Positions 24,409 through 32,794 of a stretch of 64,000 nucleotides of DNA are shown piece by piece. The position numbers and the translations under genes are program-made. Every line of letters starts with the position of its first letter. Within the stretch, counting starts at the first letter, position 1. The notes under the pieces are model-generated. The model was given only the letters and a program-made list of their open reading frames with translations, did no database searches and was not told the origin of the DNA. The DNA is from Sphingomonadaceae bacterium (GTDB lineage: Bacteria; Pseudomonadota; Alphaproteobacteria; Sphingomonadales; Sphingomonadaceae): NCBI GenBank assembly GCA_025359445.1, contig JANYGB010000034.1, positions 1 to 64,000 of the forward strand. The letters are read 5' to 3'.

Positions 24409-25299
24409 ATGACGATTGCAACCGCGCGCGCAGAAACACCGGGCAAGAGCTGGTCGTGGTTGCATTTCGGCGCGCTGATGCTCGGCAATGTGGCGCTGGC
24501 GCTGGGGCCGTGGTCCGTGCGGCTGGCCGATACCGGACCGGTTTCGTCGGCGTTCTGGCGGCTTGCGCTGGCGGTCCCGGTGCTGGTTCTGCTGGCACGA
24601 TTCACCGGGCAGAAACTGACCGGGCTGGGCGCCGGGGTGTGGTGGGCGCTGATGGCGGCGGGGGTGTTCTTCGCGCTCGACATCGGGGCCTGGCATATCG
24701 GCATCGGCATGACCCGGATGGCCAATGCCTCGCTGTTCGGCAATGCCGGCAGCCTGGTGGTGATGATCTGGGGCTTGATCAGCCTGCACCGCAAGCCGCG
24801 CCTGCGTGAGGGCCTTGCGCTGCTGGCGGCGCTGGGCGGCGGGGCGATCCTGCTGGGCCGCAGCCTTGAGATCGACCGCACCACCATGATCGGCGATCTT
24901 TACTGCGTGACCGCCGGATTGCTCTATTCGGGCTACATCATCATCCTGCAGAAATACCGCGCCAAGCTGGGCGGCTGGTCATTGCTGACCTGGTCAAGCA
25001 TCGCCGGGCTGCCGGTGCTGCTGGGGATTGCGTTGCTGCACGGCGAACCGGTCTGGCCCACCCACTGGTGGCCGCTGATCGCGCTGGCGGTGTTCAGTCA
25101 GCTGCTGGGGCAGGGCCTGCTGGTCTATGCGCTCAAGCATTTCAGCCCGCTGGTGATCGGGCTGGCTCTGCTGACTCAACCGGCGGTGGCGGTCGCGGTG
25201 GGCTGGCTGGTGTTCCACGAAAGCCTGGGGCTGCTTGATTTTGCGGGCATGGGCGCGGTCGCCGTCGGTCTTGCGCTGGCGCGCTCGACGCAGGACTAA
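24409..25299 (+). CDS. EamA/DMT-family transporter
   Basis: A 296-aa protein with ten membrane segments in two EamA repeats; AAGGA lies seven bases before the ATG. The stretches FWRLALAVPVLVLLARF and YALKHFSPLVIGLALLTQPAVAVAVGWLVFHE are the conserved end of repeat one's start and of repeat two. The family exports amino acids and other small metabolites. Divergent from the old yellow enzyme gene with a 57-base gap. Substrate unknown. Confidence 0.9.
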   Translation: MTIATARAETPGKSWSWLHFGALMLGNVALALGPWSVRLADTGPVSSAFWRLALAVPVLVLLARFTGQKLTGLGAGVWWALMAAGVFFALDIGAWHIGIGMTRMANASLFGNAGSLVVMIWGLISLHRKPRLREGLALLAALGGGAILLGRSLEIDRTTMIGDLYCVTAGLLYSGYIIILQKYRAKLGGWSLLTWSSIAGLPVLLGIALLHGEPVWPTHWWPLIALAVFSQLLGQGLLVYALKHFSPLVIGLALLTQPAVAVAVGWLVFHESLGLLDFAGMGAVAVGLALARSTQD

Positions 25300-25345
25300 T
25301 GCGGCGCTAACCTTACCCTGATGACACCTTGGGGAGACTAAGCCC

Positions 25346-27160
25346 GTGAAGCACCTCGCACTGTTCGCCGCCCTGCCGCTTGCCGCGCTGGCTTTGACGC
25401 AATTGCCCGCCGATGCGGCCCGGCCTGCGCACCATGCCAAAATGCTCAGCGCGGACCGGCAATTCCAGTCCATCGCCAGCCGCTTCATCGCCGCCGCGAT
25501 GAAAGCCTCGCCGGTCGAAGCGACCGCGCTGGGCGAGCACAAATACGACAGCTTGCTACCCGATATTACCGCCAACGGCCGAGCCGAACGGCGTCAGACC
25601 TGGCAAGGTTTTCTTGCCGAACTGGCCCGGATCAAACCGGCTCAATTGAACCGCGACAACCAGGTCGATCTCGCGCTGCTGCGCAACGAGCTGCAATACC
25701 GTGTCTGGGCCGACCAGTCCGAGCAGGGCTGGGCGTGGAACGCGCAGATCTACAACGATGTGGCCGCAGGTTCGCTCTACACCCTCGCCGCGCGCGATTT
25801 TGCGCCGTGGGACGTCCGCCTGAAAAGCGCGACCGCGCGGATGGAAGCGCTCCCCGCGCTGCTCATCCAAAGCCGCAGCCAGCTGGTCCCGGCGCGGGTG
25901 CCGCTGGTCTATGCGCAGACCGTGTCCAAACAGAACTCGGGGATCATCGAGATTGCCGAGGGGATGCTCGCCCCGCATTCAGATAGCCTGACGGGTGCCG
26001 ATCGCGTGCGGTTCGATCAGGCGCTCGCCGGGCTGAAGGCTGCGGTGGCTGACCAGCAGACTTGGCTCGACACCGTGCTGATCCCGGCGGCCAAGGGCGA
26101 CTTCCGGCTGGGGACGAAGCTCTACGACCAGAAGATGAAATTCGGTTTGATGAGCGACATGACCCGGCCGCAGCTCAAGGCTCGCGCGCTCAAAGCCAAG
26201 GCCGATGCCCGCGCTGAAATGTATGCGCTGGCGCGGCAGGTGCTGTCTGCCTTGCCAAGCGACAAGTCGCTGGCGATGCCCGACCATCCCACGCCCGCTC
26301 AGCAGCAAAGCGTAATCGCCGCCGCGCTCAAGATCAGTTACGCCAAGCACCCCGCGCGCGGCGATCTTGAAAAACGCGCCCGCGAAACGCTGGCCGAGGC
26401 GACCCAGTTCGTCGCCAAGGCCGGGTTCGTGCGGATGCCCGACGGGCCGGTCAAGGTCATCACCATGCCCAAGTTCCAGCAGGGCAACGCGGTCGCTTAC
26501 AACGATCCGCCGGGGCTGTTCGAAAAGGGCCAGCAGAACTTCTACGCGGTATCCCCGATCCCCGACGACTGGACCGACGCACAGGCGGAAAGCTTCCTGT
26601 CCGAATACAACGATTACATGATCCACGACTTGTCGATCCATGAGGCGATGCCGGGGCATTACCTCCAGCTCGATCATTCAAACAAGTCACCCGACGTGCT
26701 GCGCGCTTATCTGGGCTCGGGGCCGTTCGTCGAAGGCTGGGCGGTCTATGCCGAAGGGATGATGAAGGACGAGGGGTACCTCGGCGCCGATCCGCAGGAG
26801 CAACGCTTGTTCCAGCTCACCGTGCTCAAGATGCGGCTGCGCTCGGTCACCAACACGCTGCTCGATATCGGCATCCAGACCGAAGGTATGACCCGCGACC
26901 AGGCGATGGATCTGATGCAGCGCGGCGCGTTCCAGGCCGAGCGCGAGGCGGCGGGCAAATGGACCCGGGCGAGCCTGTCATCGGTGCAACTGCTCAGCTA
27001 CTTCACCGGTTTTTCCGAACACATGGCGCTGCGCGAGGAAGCCAAACAGCGCTGGGGCAAGAGCTTCACCCTGCGGCGGTATAACGACACGGTACTGAGC
27101 TACGGCTCGCCCCCGGTGAAGTTCGTGCGCGAGCTGATGTTCGGATTGCCGGTGCGGTAG
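25346..27160 (+). CDS. DUF885-family secreted metallopeptidase-like protein
   Basis: A 604-aa protein beginning with GTG behind GGGGAG. A signal peptide (ALFAALPLAALALTQLPADA) sends it to the periplasm. The body is the all-helical DUF885 fold; the motif HEAMPGHYLQ carries the HExxPGH zinc-binding signature and is followed by EGWAVYAEGMM, as in related carboxypeptidase-like proteins. Members are thought to be peptidases, but no substrate is assigned. It stands alone behind the transporter gene with its own promoter space of about 46 bases. Confidence 0.9.
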   Translation: MKHLALFAALPLAALALTQLPADAARPAHHAKMLSADRQFQSIASRFIAAAMKASPVEATALGEHKYDSLLPDITANGRAERRQTWQGFLAELARIKPAQLNRDNQVDLALLRNELQYRVWADQSEQGWAWNAQIYNDVAAGSLYTLAARDFAPWDVRLKSATARMEALPALLIQSRSQLVPARVPLVYAQTVSKQNSGIIEIAEGMLAPHSDSLTGADRVRFDQALAGLKAAVADQQTWLDTVLIPAAKGDFRLGTKLYDQKMKFGLMSDMTRPQLKARALKAKADARAEMYALARQVLSALPSDKSLAMPDHPTPAQQQSVIAAALKISYAKHPARGDLEKRARETLAEATQFVAKAGFVRMPDGPVKVITMPKFQQGNAVAYNDPPGLFEKGQQNFYAVSPIPDDWTDAQAESFLSEYNDYMIHDLSIHEAMPGHYLQLDHSNKSPDVLRAYLGSGPFVEGWAVYAEGMMKDEGYLGADPQEQRLFQLTVLKMRLRSVTNTLLDIGIQTEGMTRDQAMDLMQRGAFQAEREAAGKWTRASLSSVQLLSYFTGFSEHMALREEAKQRWGKSFTLRRYNDTVLSYGSPPVKFVRELMFGLPVR

Positions 27161-27213
27161 CGATCATGAGAAGCAACACAGAATAGTACTCAATTGTCGT
27201 TAAGACTTTCTAA

Positions 27214-28038
27214 CTAGCTTAGCGAATTTGTCAATAAATTGATAGCAATCGGTAATACTACCATAGTTAGGAAAAATATAATTACGGTTCTCTTACTAGC
27301 CATAAACCTCCCGGATCGCCCCCAAGAAAATTCTATGTTTGGGAATGCTTTGTTGTAAAACTCAATAAAACTCATCGATAAGTAAGTGGAAGCGCCAATA
27401 GCCATAAAGATAAATAGACTAATATTCTCCTCAATTTTGACTTTACTTACAAATAATCCGAGCATCTTAATAATCGAAATTGCTGCGGCAATACCAAAGA
27501 CGATGGACAAAACAGCCTTGAAAGCAACAGTTCTAAATACGCCATGAGAAATTTGACAGTTCGCAATTAAATGCCTGGCATCCTCCGAAATTGATGAAAC
27601 GGTTTCGTCGGACCCAGACACCTCAATTTTCACGGCCTGCGGAATGCTCGAATTTACAGCATCAATATCGACCTTTGCGTAATTGTAAGATCCAGCAGTA
27701 AGAGATATCCGATCTGGTTCGGCGCTATATCGCCTCAAACGATCAATAAATTCCTCTACGATTGTGGTTTTTATGTCTCTCCCATCTTTGAACCTGCACC
27801 GCATTTCTATACAAATTGATTTCACCTCGTGTTGGAAGGCCCATTCGGACGCATCAAGATTGTCGTTATCTTCAACTTGAAGGATTTTATCCGCATCTTC
27901 CTGAGAGATATTTCTCTTAATTCGCGACATTTCAACGCATCGATCGTGAACCCTCCCGCAGATTGCTACGGCACCTTCGACAAAACTCTCGTCGATTTTT
28001 GTTGGCGATGCCGAACTGGTTACTTGGGTATGCCTCAT
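27214..28038 (-). CDS. Unknown AT-rich membrane protein following nadA
   Basis: A 274-aa protein whose base composition (rich in A/T, with AAA, AAT and ATA codons) is unlike every neighbour. The ATG at 28038 shares a base with the nadA stop (TGATG) and has a run of G behind it as ribosome site; the track's first codon, GTG, is one position upstream. About 170 hydrophilic residues (RIKRNISQEDADKILQVED, SICIEMRCRFKDGRDIKT) precede two membrane segments (AVLSIVFGIAAAISIIKMLGLFV, LFIFMAIGASTYLSMSF) and a third at the C-terminus (VIIFFLTMVVLPIAINLL). No family was recognised. The composition suggests recent acquisition by transfer. Confidence 0.7.
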   Translation of the reverse strand: MRHTQVTSSASPTKIDESFVEGAVAICGRVHDRCVEMSRIKRNISQEDADKILQVEDNDNLDASEWAFQHEVKSICIEMRCRFKDGRDIKTTIVEEFIDRLRRYSAEPDRISLTAGSYNYAKVDIDAVNSSIPQAVKIEVSGSDETVSSISEDARHLIANCQISHGVFRTVAFKAVLSIVFGIAAAISIIKMLGLFVSKVKIEENISLFIFMAIGASTYLSMSFIEFYNKAFPNIEFSWGRSGRFMASKRTVIIFFLTMVVLPIAINLLTNSLS

Positions 28039-29024
28039 CACCGCCCCCCCAGATCACCCTTGCCAACCGTCCCGCCGGCCATCTCGAGCATCCGGTCAAG
28101 GCTCTTCTTCGCCTGCAGCCGCAGCCCTTCCTCGATCTCGATCCGCGGGGTCAAGTCGCGCAGGGCGAGGTACAGTTTCTCGAGCGTATTGAGCGCCATG
28201 TAGGGGCAGATGTTGCAGGCGCATTGGCCGTCGGCGCCGGGCGCGCCGATGAAGGTTTTGCCGGGCACCGCGAGTTCCATCTGGTGGATGATGTGCGGCT
28301 CGGTCGCGACGATCAGGGTGTCGCCGGTGAAGGTCTTGGCGAATTGCAGGATGCCGGAGGTAGAGCCGATATAGTCGGCGTGGTCGGCGATATGCGGCGG
28401 ACATTCGGGGTGCGCGGCGATCGGTGCGCCGGGATGCTGGGCCTTAAGCTTGAGCAACTCGGTTTCCGAAAACGCCTCATGGACGATGCACACGCCGGGC
28501 CACAGCAGCATCTCGCGGTCGAACTTGCGGCTGAGGTATCCGCCCAGATGCCGGTCGGGTCCGAAGATGATCTTCTGATCCTTGGGGATCTGCGACAGGA
28601 TTGTCTCGGCGCTCGAGCTGGTGACGATGATGTCGCTGAGCGCCTTAACCTCGGTCGAGCAGTTGATGTAGGTGAGCGCGATGTGATCGGGGTTGGCTTT
28701 GCGGAATTGCGCGAATTTCTCGGGCGGGCAGCTGTCTTCCAGGCTGCACCCGGCGTTGAGATCGGGCAGCACCACGATCTTTTCGGGCGCGAGGATCTTG
28801 GCGGTTTCGGCCATGAATTTGACCCCGCAGAACGCGATGACCTCGGCGTCGGTTGCGGCGGCCTTTTTCGATAACTCGAGGCTGTCCCCGATGTAGTCGG
28901 CAAGGTCCTGAATCTCGGGGCGCTGATAATAATGCGCCAGGATGATTGCGTTGCGGTCTTTGCGCAGGCGGTCGATTTCGGCGCGCAGGTCAAGGCCGGT
29001 GAGGTTGGGAGTGTGCTGGGTCAT
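28038..29024 (-). CDS. nadA: Quinolinate synthase NadA
   Basis: A 328-aa enzyme condensing iminoaspartate with dihydroxyacetone phosphate to quinolinate in NAD synthesis. It has AIILAHYYQRPEIQDLADYIGDSL, VIAFCGVKFMAETAKIL, INCSTEVKAL, FGPDRHLGGY, the cluster cysteine region HPECPP, and near the C-terminus CACNICPYMALNTLEK, where the remaining [4Fe-4S] cysteine lies. NadB and NadC are not next to it. Its stop is overlapped by the AT-rich gene downstream. Confidence 0.97.
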   Translation of the reverse strand: MTQHTPNLTGLDLRAEIDRLRKDRNAIILAHYYQRPEIQDLADYIGDSLELSKKAAATDAEVIAFCGVKFMAETAKILAPEKIVVLPDLNAGCSLEDSCPPEKFAQFRKANPDHIALTYINCSTEVKALSDIIVTSSSAETILSQIPKDQKIIFGPDRHLGGYLSRKFDREMLLWPGVCIVHEAFSETELLKLKAQHPGAPIAAHPECPPHIADHADYIGSTSGILQFAKTFTGDTLIVATEPHIIHQMELAVPGKTFIGAPGADGQCACNICPYMALNTLEKLYLALRDLTPRIEIEEGLRLQAKKSLDRMLEMAGGTVGKGDLGGR

Positions 29025-29042
29025 ACCCGGTTCAATGGGCCT

Positions 29043-29846
29043 TCACCGCCCGGTGATCAAGCCTCCAGCGGGCGGCGCGGGGAATGCCAGGCCGGGCACT
29101 GCAGCCCCGGGCGAACCGGCGGTAGCGAAGTGATAGATGCTGGTCCCCAGCGGCGAATAAGCGATCAGATCGAACAGCAGAATGTTGCCGATGATTGCCG
29201 CCGCGCCCAGCAGCCAGGCCGGGTGCACGCGGCCCAGCTTGCGTTTGTCGCGGATCATCCCGGCCAGCGGGAAGATCAGCGTGGCTGTTCCGGCCGCTTC
29301 GAAGGCGTAGGGCGAGAGCAAGGGCATTGGCAGCAAGCGCCCAAACGCTGGCGCGATGATGACCGCCATCCCGCAGATATGCAGCCGCGCGTGCCAATCG
29401 GTGCGCTTGCGGTTAGCGATGGCATAAGCGGTGATCGCGGCAAACGTCAGCACGGTCAGCGGATCGGCGATCAGGAATTGCTGCGGCATGAAGAAGAACG
29501 GCACCGTGCCATTGCGCGCCATCGTCACGGTCACGACAAAGCCCATCACGACCATCAGCCCGGCCCAGCCGGCCGCGACCCAGCCGAGTTTGCGGTGCAG
29601 CGCCACTGGTCCGCGCGTCGCGAGGTACGATTGGGTCAGGAAAATCGCCACCCAGCCCATGAACACCATCGCATGAAGGTGGACCCTGAGCGGCGAAGCA
29701 AAGGTCGAGCGGCCCATCGCCAGCTGGGTCGAAAAACCGAGCACGACGGTGAGCGCCATGGCGATCGCCATCTTGAACGAAAAGCGTTCGGCGAGCGCGG
29801 GTTCATCGTCCAGTGGTGCAAGCGTTGCCGGTGCCAGTGTGGCCAT
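29043..29846 (-). CDS. Polytopic membrane protein of unknown function
   Basis: A 267-aa protein with about seven membrane segments. Histidines at or near membrane ends (VHLHAMVFMGW, ALHRKLGWVAAG, DWHARLHICGM) give it a look of heme- or metal-binding membrane proteins, and the HRKLGW motif occurs in a widespread uncharacterised family of proteobacterial membrane proteins. It lies 18 bases before nadA on the same strand and may be transcribed with it. The last 40 residues are glycine/alanine/proline-rich and soluble. No function is assigned. Confidence 0.7.
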   Translation of the reverse strand: MATLAPATLAPLDDEPALAERFSFKMAIAMALTVVLGFSTQLAMGRSTFASPLRVHLHAMVFMGWVAIFLTQSYLATRGPVALHRKLGWVAAGWAGLMVVMGFVVTVTMARNGTVPFFFMPQQFLIADPLTVLTFAAITAYAIANRKRTDWHARLHICGMAVIIAPAFGRLLPMPLLSPYAFEAAGTATLIFPLAGMIRDKRKLGRVHPAWLLGAAAIIGNILLFDLIAYSPLGTSIYHFATAGSPGAAVPGLAFPAPPAGGLITGR

Positions 29847-29928
29847 GCAGGTGCCTCCCCTTCAATCCGCGACCGAGGGTTTTATAGCGCGGTTTTTGCC
29901 GGTTGGAAGAGCGGGCCTTGCGCCGGGC

Positions 29929-30606
29929 TCAATTGCCCGCCGGTTCGCCGTCGAAGTGCACCGTCACGGTGACCGCGCCATAGCCCGCGACTTGGAGCGG
30001 GATTGCCAGGTTCTGCCGGATCGCGTCCTTGGCGGCATTGCGCGCCAGCGTCAGCAGCGCAGGGTTTTTGGCTTGCTCCGCAGCCTGCTGTTCGGCGACC
30101 AGCGTATTGTCGCGGGTCAGCTTGGCTTGCGCCGCGCCGGTGATCCACACCCCTTCGCGCAGGTATTGCGCGTGGGCCTCGTCAAGATTGGGGCGTGACA
30201 TTTGCAGCGTCGGCAGGGTCACATCGAGATGGCTCGAAGCATCGTCCCATTTCATCCGTGCCTTGTCCATTTGCGTCAGGTCGATGGTGTAATCGACCCG
30301 CGCCGGGATCACCGCGACCTGCTTGCTTTTGAGCAGCCCGAACGCGCGCTCGTCTTGCGAGGCGCTGACCAGCGCGAGCTGGGCGGAAAACACCGTCAGC
30401 CGGTCCTGCTTTTCGAAGGCCAGCAGGCTCGCCGCGACCGGATCGCCGTGATCGGGGGTCAGGCTGCGGATCGCGTACCACCCGCCTATTGCGAGCAGCC
30501 CCAGTCCGAGCACGGCGGGCAGGGTGAACAGCGGACGCCGCTGCACCGGCCTGGCCCGGTCGCTGGCCCGGTCATATGTCAGTTCATTGGTCAGCTCAGT
30601 TGCCAT
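29929..30606 (-). CDS. DUF4230-family membrane-anchored protein
   Basis: A 225-aa protein with one membrane segment (LPAVLGLGLLAIGGWYAI, residues about 28-46) after a short charged cytoplasmic N-terminus, and a large periplasmic part. The conserved family core is visible: SKQVAVIPARVDYTIDL followed by MKWDDASSHLDVTLPTLQMSRPNLD, then a helical region (LTRDNTLVAEQQAAEQAKN) and a C-terminal strand VTVHFDGEPAGN. DUF4230 has no known function. Its start overlaps the end of the MBL hydrolase gene by 16 bases, so the two are coupled. Confidence 0.82.
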   Translation of the reverse strand: MATELTNELTYDRASDRARPVQRRPLFTLPAVLGLGLLAIGGWYAIRSLTPDHGDPVAASLLAFEKQDRLTVFSAQLALVSASQDERAFGLLKSKQVAVIPARVDYTIDLTQMDKARMKWDDASSHLDVTLPTLQMSRPNLDEAHAQYLREGVWITGAAQAKLTRDNTLVAEQQAAEQAKNPALLTLARNAAKDAIRQNLAIPLQVAGYGAVTVTVHFDGEPAGN

Positions 30607-31493
30607 TTTTCGCCTTCGCTGGCTACCCGTTCGCGGTGCCTAAGGTCGATCAGGTGAGCGAGGACTGAACGACCCGCTGCACCCTCAAGCCGTGGGTCGA
30701 GCCCTTTGTACATGGCCTTGACCATCTCCGGGATCGCCTGCGGCGCCTCGCCCAGCAACCGCAGGATCTGTGCCTCGCGGCTGCGGCGATGGCCGAGCAT
30801 CCCGCGCACCAGTTGTTTCGGGTTGGTAATCGCCGGGCCGTGCGCGGGGTAAAGCACCTTGTCATCGCGGTCATGGAGCTTTTGCAGGCTCGCCATATAG
30901 GCCGCCATGTCGCCGTCGGGCGGGGAGACGACGCTGGTCGACCAGGCCATCACGTGATCGCCGGTGAACAACGCACCGCTTTGCTCCAGCGCATAGCACA
31001 GGTGATTGCTGGTATGGCCGGGGGTGGCGACGGCGGTGATCGTCCAATCGGGGCCGCGCAATTGCTCGCCGTCGCTCAGCACCCGGTCTGGAGCATAAGT
31101 CGGATCGAACGCGGCATCGGCGCGCGGGCCATCATCTTCGAGCACCAGCGGCGCACAGCCGATGATCGCTGCGCCAGTCAGCCGTTTCAGTTCAACCGCA
31201 GCGGGCGAATGATCGCGGTGAGTATGCGTGCACATGATCGCGCTCAGCCGGGCATTGCCGATGGCTGTGATGATCGCCGCGACGTGGCCTTCGCCGTGCG
31301 TATCGGCGTGGCCTGCCGCGCCGGTTCCAGCCGGGCCCGGATCGATCACCGCCAGCTCAGCGCCCGCGCCGACGACATAAGTCTGCGTCCCGGTAAAGGT
31401 ATAGGGAGAAGCATTTGGCGCGAGCACGCGGCGCACGAGCGGCTCGCATTGTTCGGACAGGCCGGTCGGCCAGGGCTGGGGCGGGGCATCCAT
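30591..31493 (-). CDS. MBL-fold metallo-hydrolase (LACTB2-like)
   Basis: The track start at 31625 lies in the neighbouring gene; the ATG at 31493 (MDAPPQPWPTGLSEQ) is the natural start, giving 300 aa. Zinc ligands are in MCTHTHRDHSPAAVEL (HxHxDH), ATPGHTSNHLCY, FTGDHVMAW and LYPAHGPAI. NASPYTFTGTQTYVVG matches the N-terminus of LACTB2/RNase Z-like hydrolases, and the C-terminal helix-turn region (HRRSREAQILRLL) is the extra domain of that subfamily. The substrate could be RNA ends or a thioester. It overlaps the DUF4230 gene and lies 43 bases after DUF1465. Confidence 0.9.
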   Translation of the reverse strand: MDAPPQPWPTGLSEQCEPLVRRVLAPNASPYTFTGTQTYVVGAGAELAVIDPGPAGTGAAGHADTHGEGHVAAIITAIGNARLSAIMCTHTHRDHSPAAVELKRLTGAAIIGCAPLVLEDDGPRADAAFDPTYAPDRVLSDGEQLRGPDWTITAVATPGHTSNHLCYALEQSGALFTGDHVMAWSTSVVSPPDGDMAAYMASLQKLHDRDDKVLYPAHGPAITNPKQLVRGMLGHRRSREAQILRLLGEAPQAIPEMVKAMYKGLDPRLEGAAGRSVLAHLIDLRHRERVASEGEKWQLS

Positions 31494-31536
31494 GACAACG
31501 GATATGGGAACTGCGGCCCCGCCTGTCGAGCCGCAA

Positions 31537-32007
31537 TCAGGTCCTGAGCTGCTGACCCAGCCGTTCGCGCAGCGCGGCGATCGCGCTGGGCTCGTCCGCC
31601 GAACGCTCGCGCCAGCCATTATCAAGTCGCTTCAGCCGCGCGTGGAAACGCTCGGTCGCGGTCACCAGTTCGCGGGTCGGGCTATCGAGCAGCGCCAGCC
31701 GCTCCAGTTCGCTTTCGGGGAAATCGGCGAGCTTGCCGTACCGGCGCAGCTGAAATTCGCTGAGCTCGCCCGAAAAGTAGGCGCGGTGATTAAGCAGCCA
31801 GGCGAGCGCGTGCATCATCCGCGTGGTGGTGCGCAGCGCCTCGCACGACAATGCGATCCGCACCTCGTCCGCTTCGACCGCCGCTTCCCCGGCAGCGTCC
31901 ATCCGCCCGGACAAGGCAAAGGCCCCCCGCACGTCGTCCGATAGGACGAGCGCTTCGCAATAGAGCCCTTCGATGATCCGGGGATTTATACTGGCGGGTT
32001 TTCCCAT
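31537..32007 (-). CDS. DUF1465 family protein (RcdA-like)
   Basis: A 156-aa helical protein: FALSGRMDAAG and MMHALAWLLNHRAYFSGELSEFQLRRYGKL are the conserved central helices of DUF1465. To my knowledge this family includes RcdA, the Caulobacter adaptor that helps ClpXP degrade CtrA and other cell-cycle proteins; whether this copy does so is inferred. It sits near DUF465 and ptsP, an arrangement I associate with sphingomonads. It is followed by the MBL hydrolase gene. Confidence 0.8.
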   Translation of the reverse strand: MGKPASINPRIIEGLYCEALVLSDDVRGAFALSGRMDAAGEAAVEADEVRIALSCEALRTTTRMMHALAWLLNHRAYFSGELSEFQLRRYGKLADFPESELERLALLDSPTRELVTATERFHARLKRLDNGWRERSADEPSAIAALRERLGQQLRT

Positions 32008-32137
32008 CCCGCCCGATTGGCCGAGTGCGCCCCGCCTGCCAACCGGCGTCGCCCAAGTTGCTCACACCATTTTGGGACTGTCCCTTGGGGGGACGTATTT
32101 TCGTTAGCACAATTGGCCAGCTGTGCCGCTTTTGCGG

Positions 32138-32335
32138 TCAGGCGATGATGTCAGGAATGAGGTAATCCTCGATAATCGCGATCTGGTCCTTGAGCCGCAA
32201 TTTGCGCTTTTTGAGGCGGGCGATCTGCAGCTGGTCAGCCGATCCGGCACCGGTCAGCGCGTCGATTGCGGCATCCAGATCGCGGTGCTCGGTGCGGAAC
32301 ACTTCGAGGCGCTTTTTCATTTCCTCTTCGTTCAC
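32138..32335 (-). CDS. DUF465 (YdcH-like) small protein
   Basis: The track ORF (32138-32536) is far too long: the conserved part is a 65-residue helical hairpin rich in charged residues, RTEHRDLDAAIDALTG followed by DQLQIARLKKRKLRLKDQI, the signature of DUF465. The GTG at 32335 has AGGTGA upstream and gives the family-typical start VNEEEMKKRLEV; an ATG at 32320 has no spaced ribosome site. Function unknown. It lies between DUF1465 (same strand) and a second DUF465 gene pointing the other way. Confidence 0.75.
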   Translation of the reverse strand: MNEEEMKKRLEVFRTEHRDLDAAIDALTGAGSADQLQIARLKKRKLRLKDQIAIIEDYLIPDIIA

Positions 32336-32521
32336 GCGCTCGTCACCTGTTGCTGCCAACTCGTCGCGGCATGGAATCGCCTTATCGCATAGCGATACGC
32401 ATGCCCTTCGCAAGGTAAGCTTAATATGCTTCGATGACAATTGCAGTGACCCGCCAGTTACCGAGTCGGAGCCGGTGGCGATCCGCAAGCCCTTGGGGGC
32501 GAACGACAAGGAGAACCCTGT

Positions 32522-32677
32522 ATGGAACAGTCGCATGTCAGCGCATTACAGCTCAAGCACGCCGGTCTCGAACGCAAGCTGGCAGATGAATTGAGCCGAC
32601 CAATGCCTGATCTATCGGCCATCCAGCTCCTCAAAAAACGAAAGCTTCGGATAAAGGAAGAACTGTCGCAGCACTGA
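32522..32677 (+). CDS. Second DUF465 (YdcH-like) small protein, 51 aa, absent from ORF track
   Basis: An ATG at 32522 with AAGGAG eight bases upstream opens 51 codons to TGA at 32675-32677. The product reads SALQLKHAGLERKLADELSR, then MPDLSAIQLLKKRKLRIKEEL, the same LKKRKLxLKxxI/L hairpin as the minus-strand neighbour. Spacing, codon use and family resemblance make it a real gene too short for the track. It is 117 bases before ptsP and 186 bases from the divergent DUF465 gene, so the two small genes share a promoter region. Confidence 0.8.
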   Translation: MEQSHVSALQLKHAGLERKLADELSRPMPDLSAIQLLKKRKLRIKEELSQH

Positions 32678-32794
32678 GGTTGTGATCGGCCGGGCCTCGC
32701 CGCGCTGGCGGGGCCGGCTATCGCTGCAGAAATAATGCTATTCAGCCCAACTCGCGCCGTTCCCTTCGCGGTAAGTTTGCGATAGTGACGGCGC

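Noticed and set aside
27214-28038. Calling the AT-rich gene a phage-defence or toxin protein
   Set aside because: Only composition and membrane layout point that way; no defence partner gene or known domain is visible.
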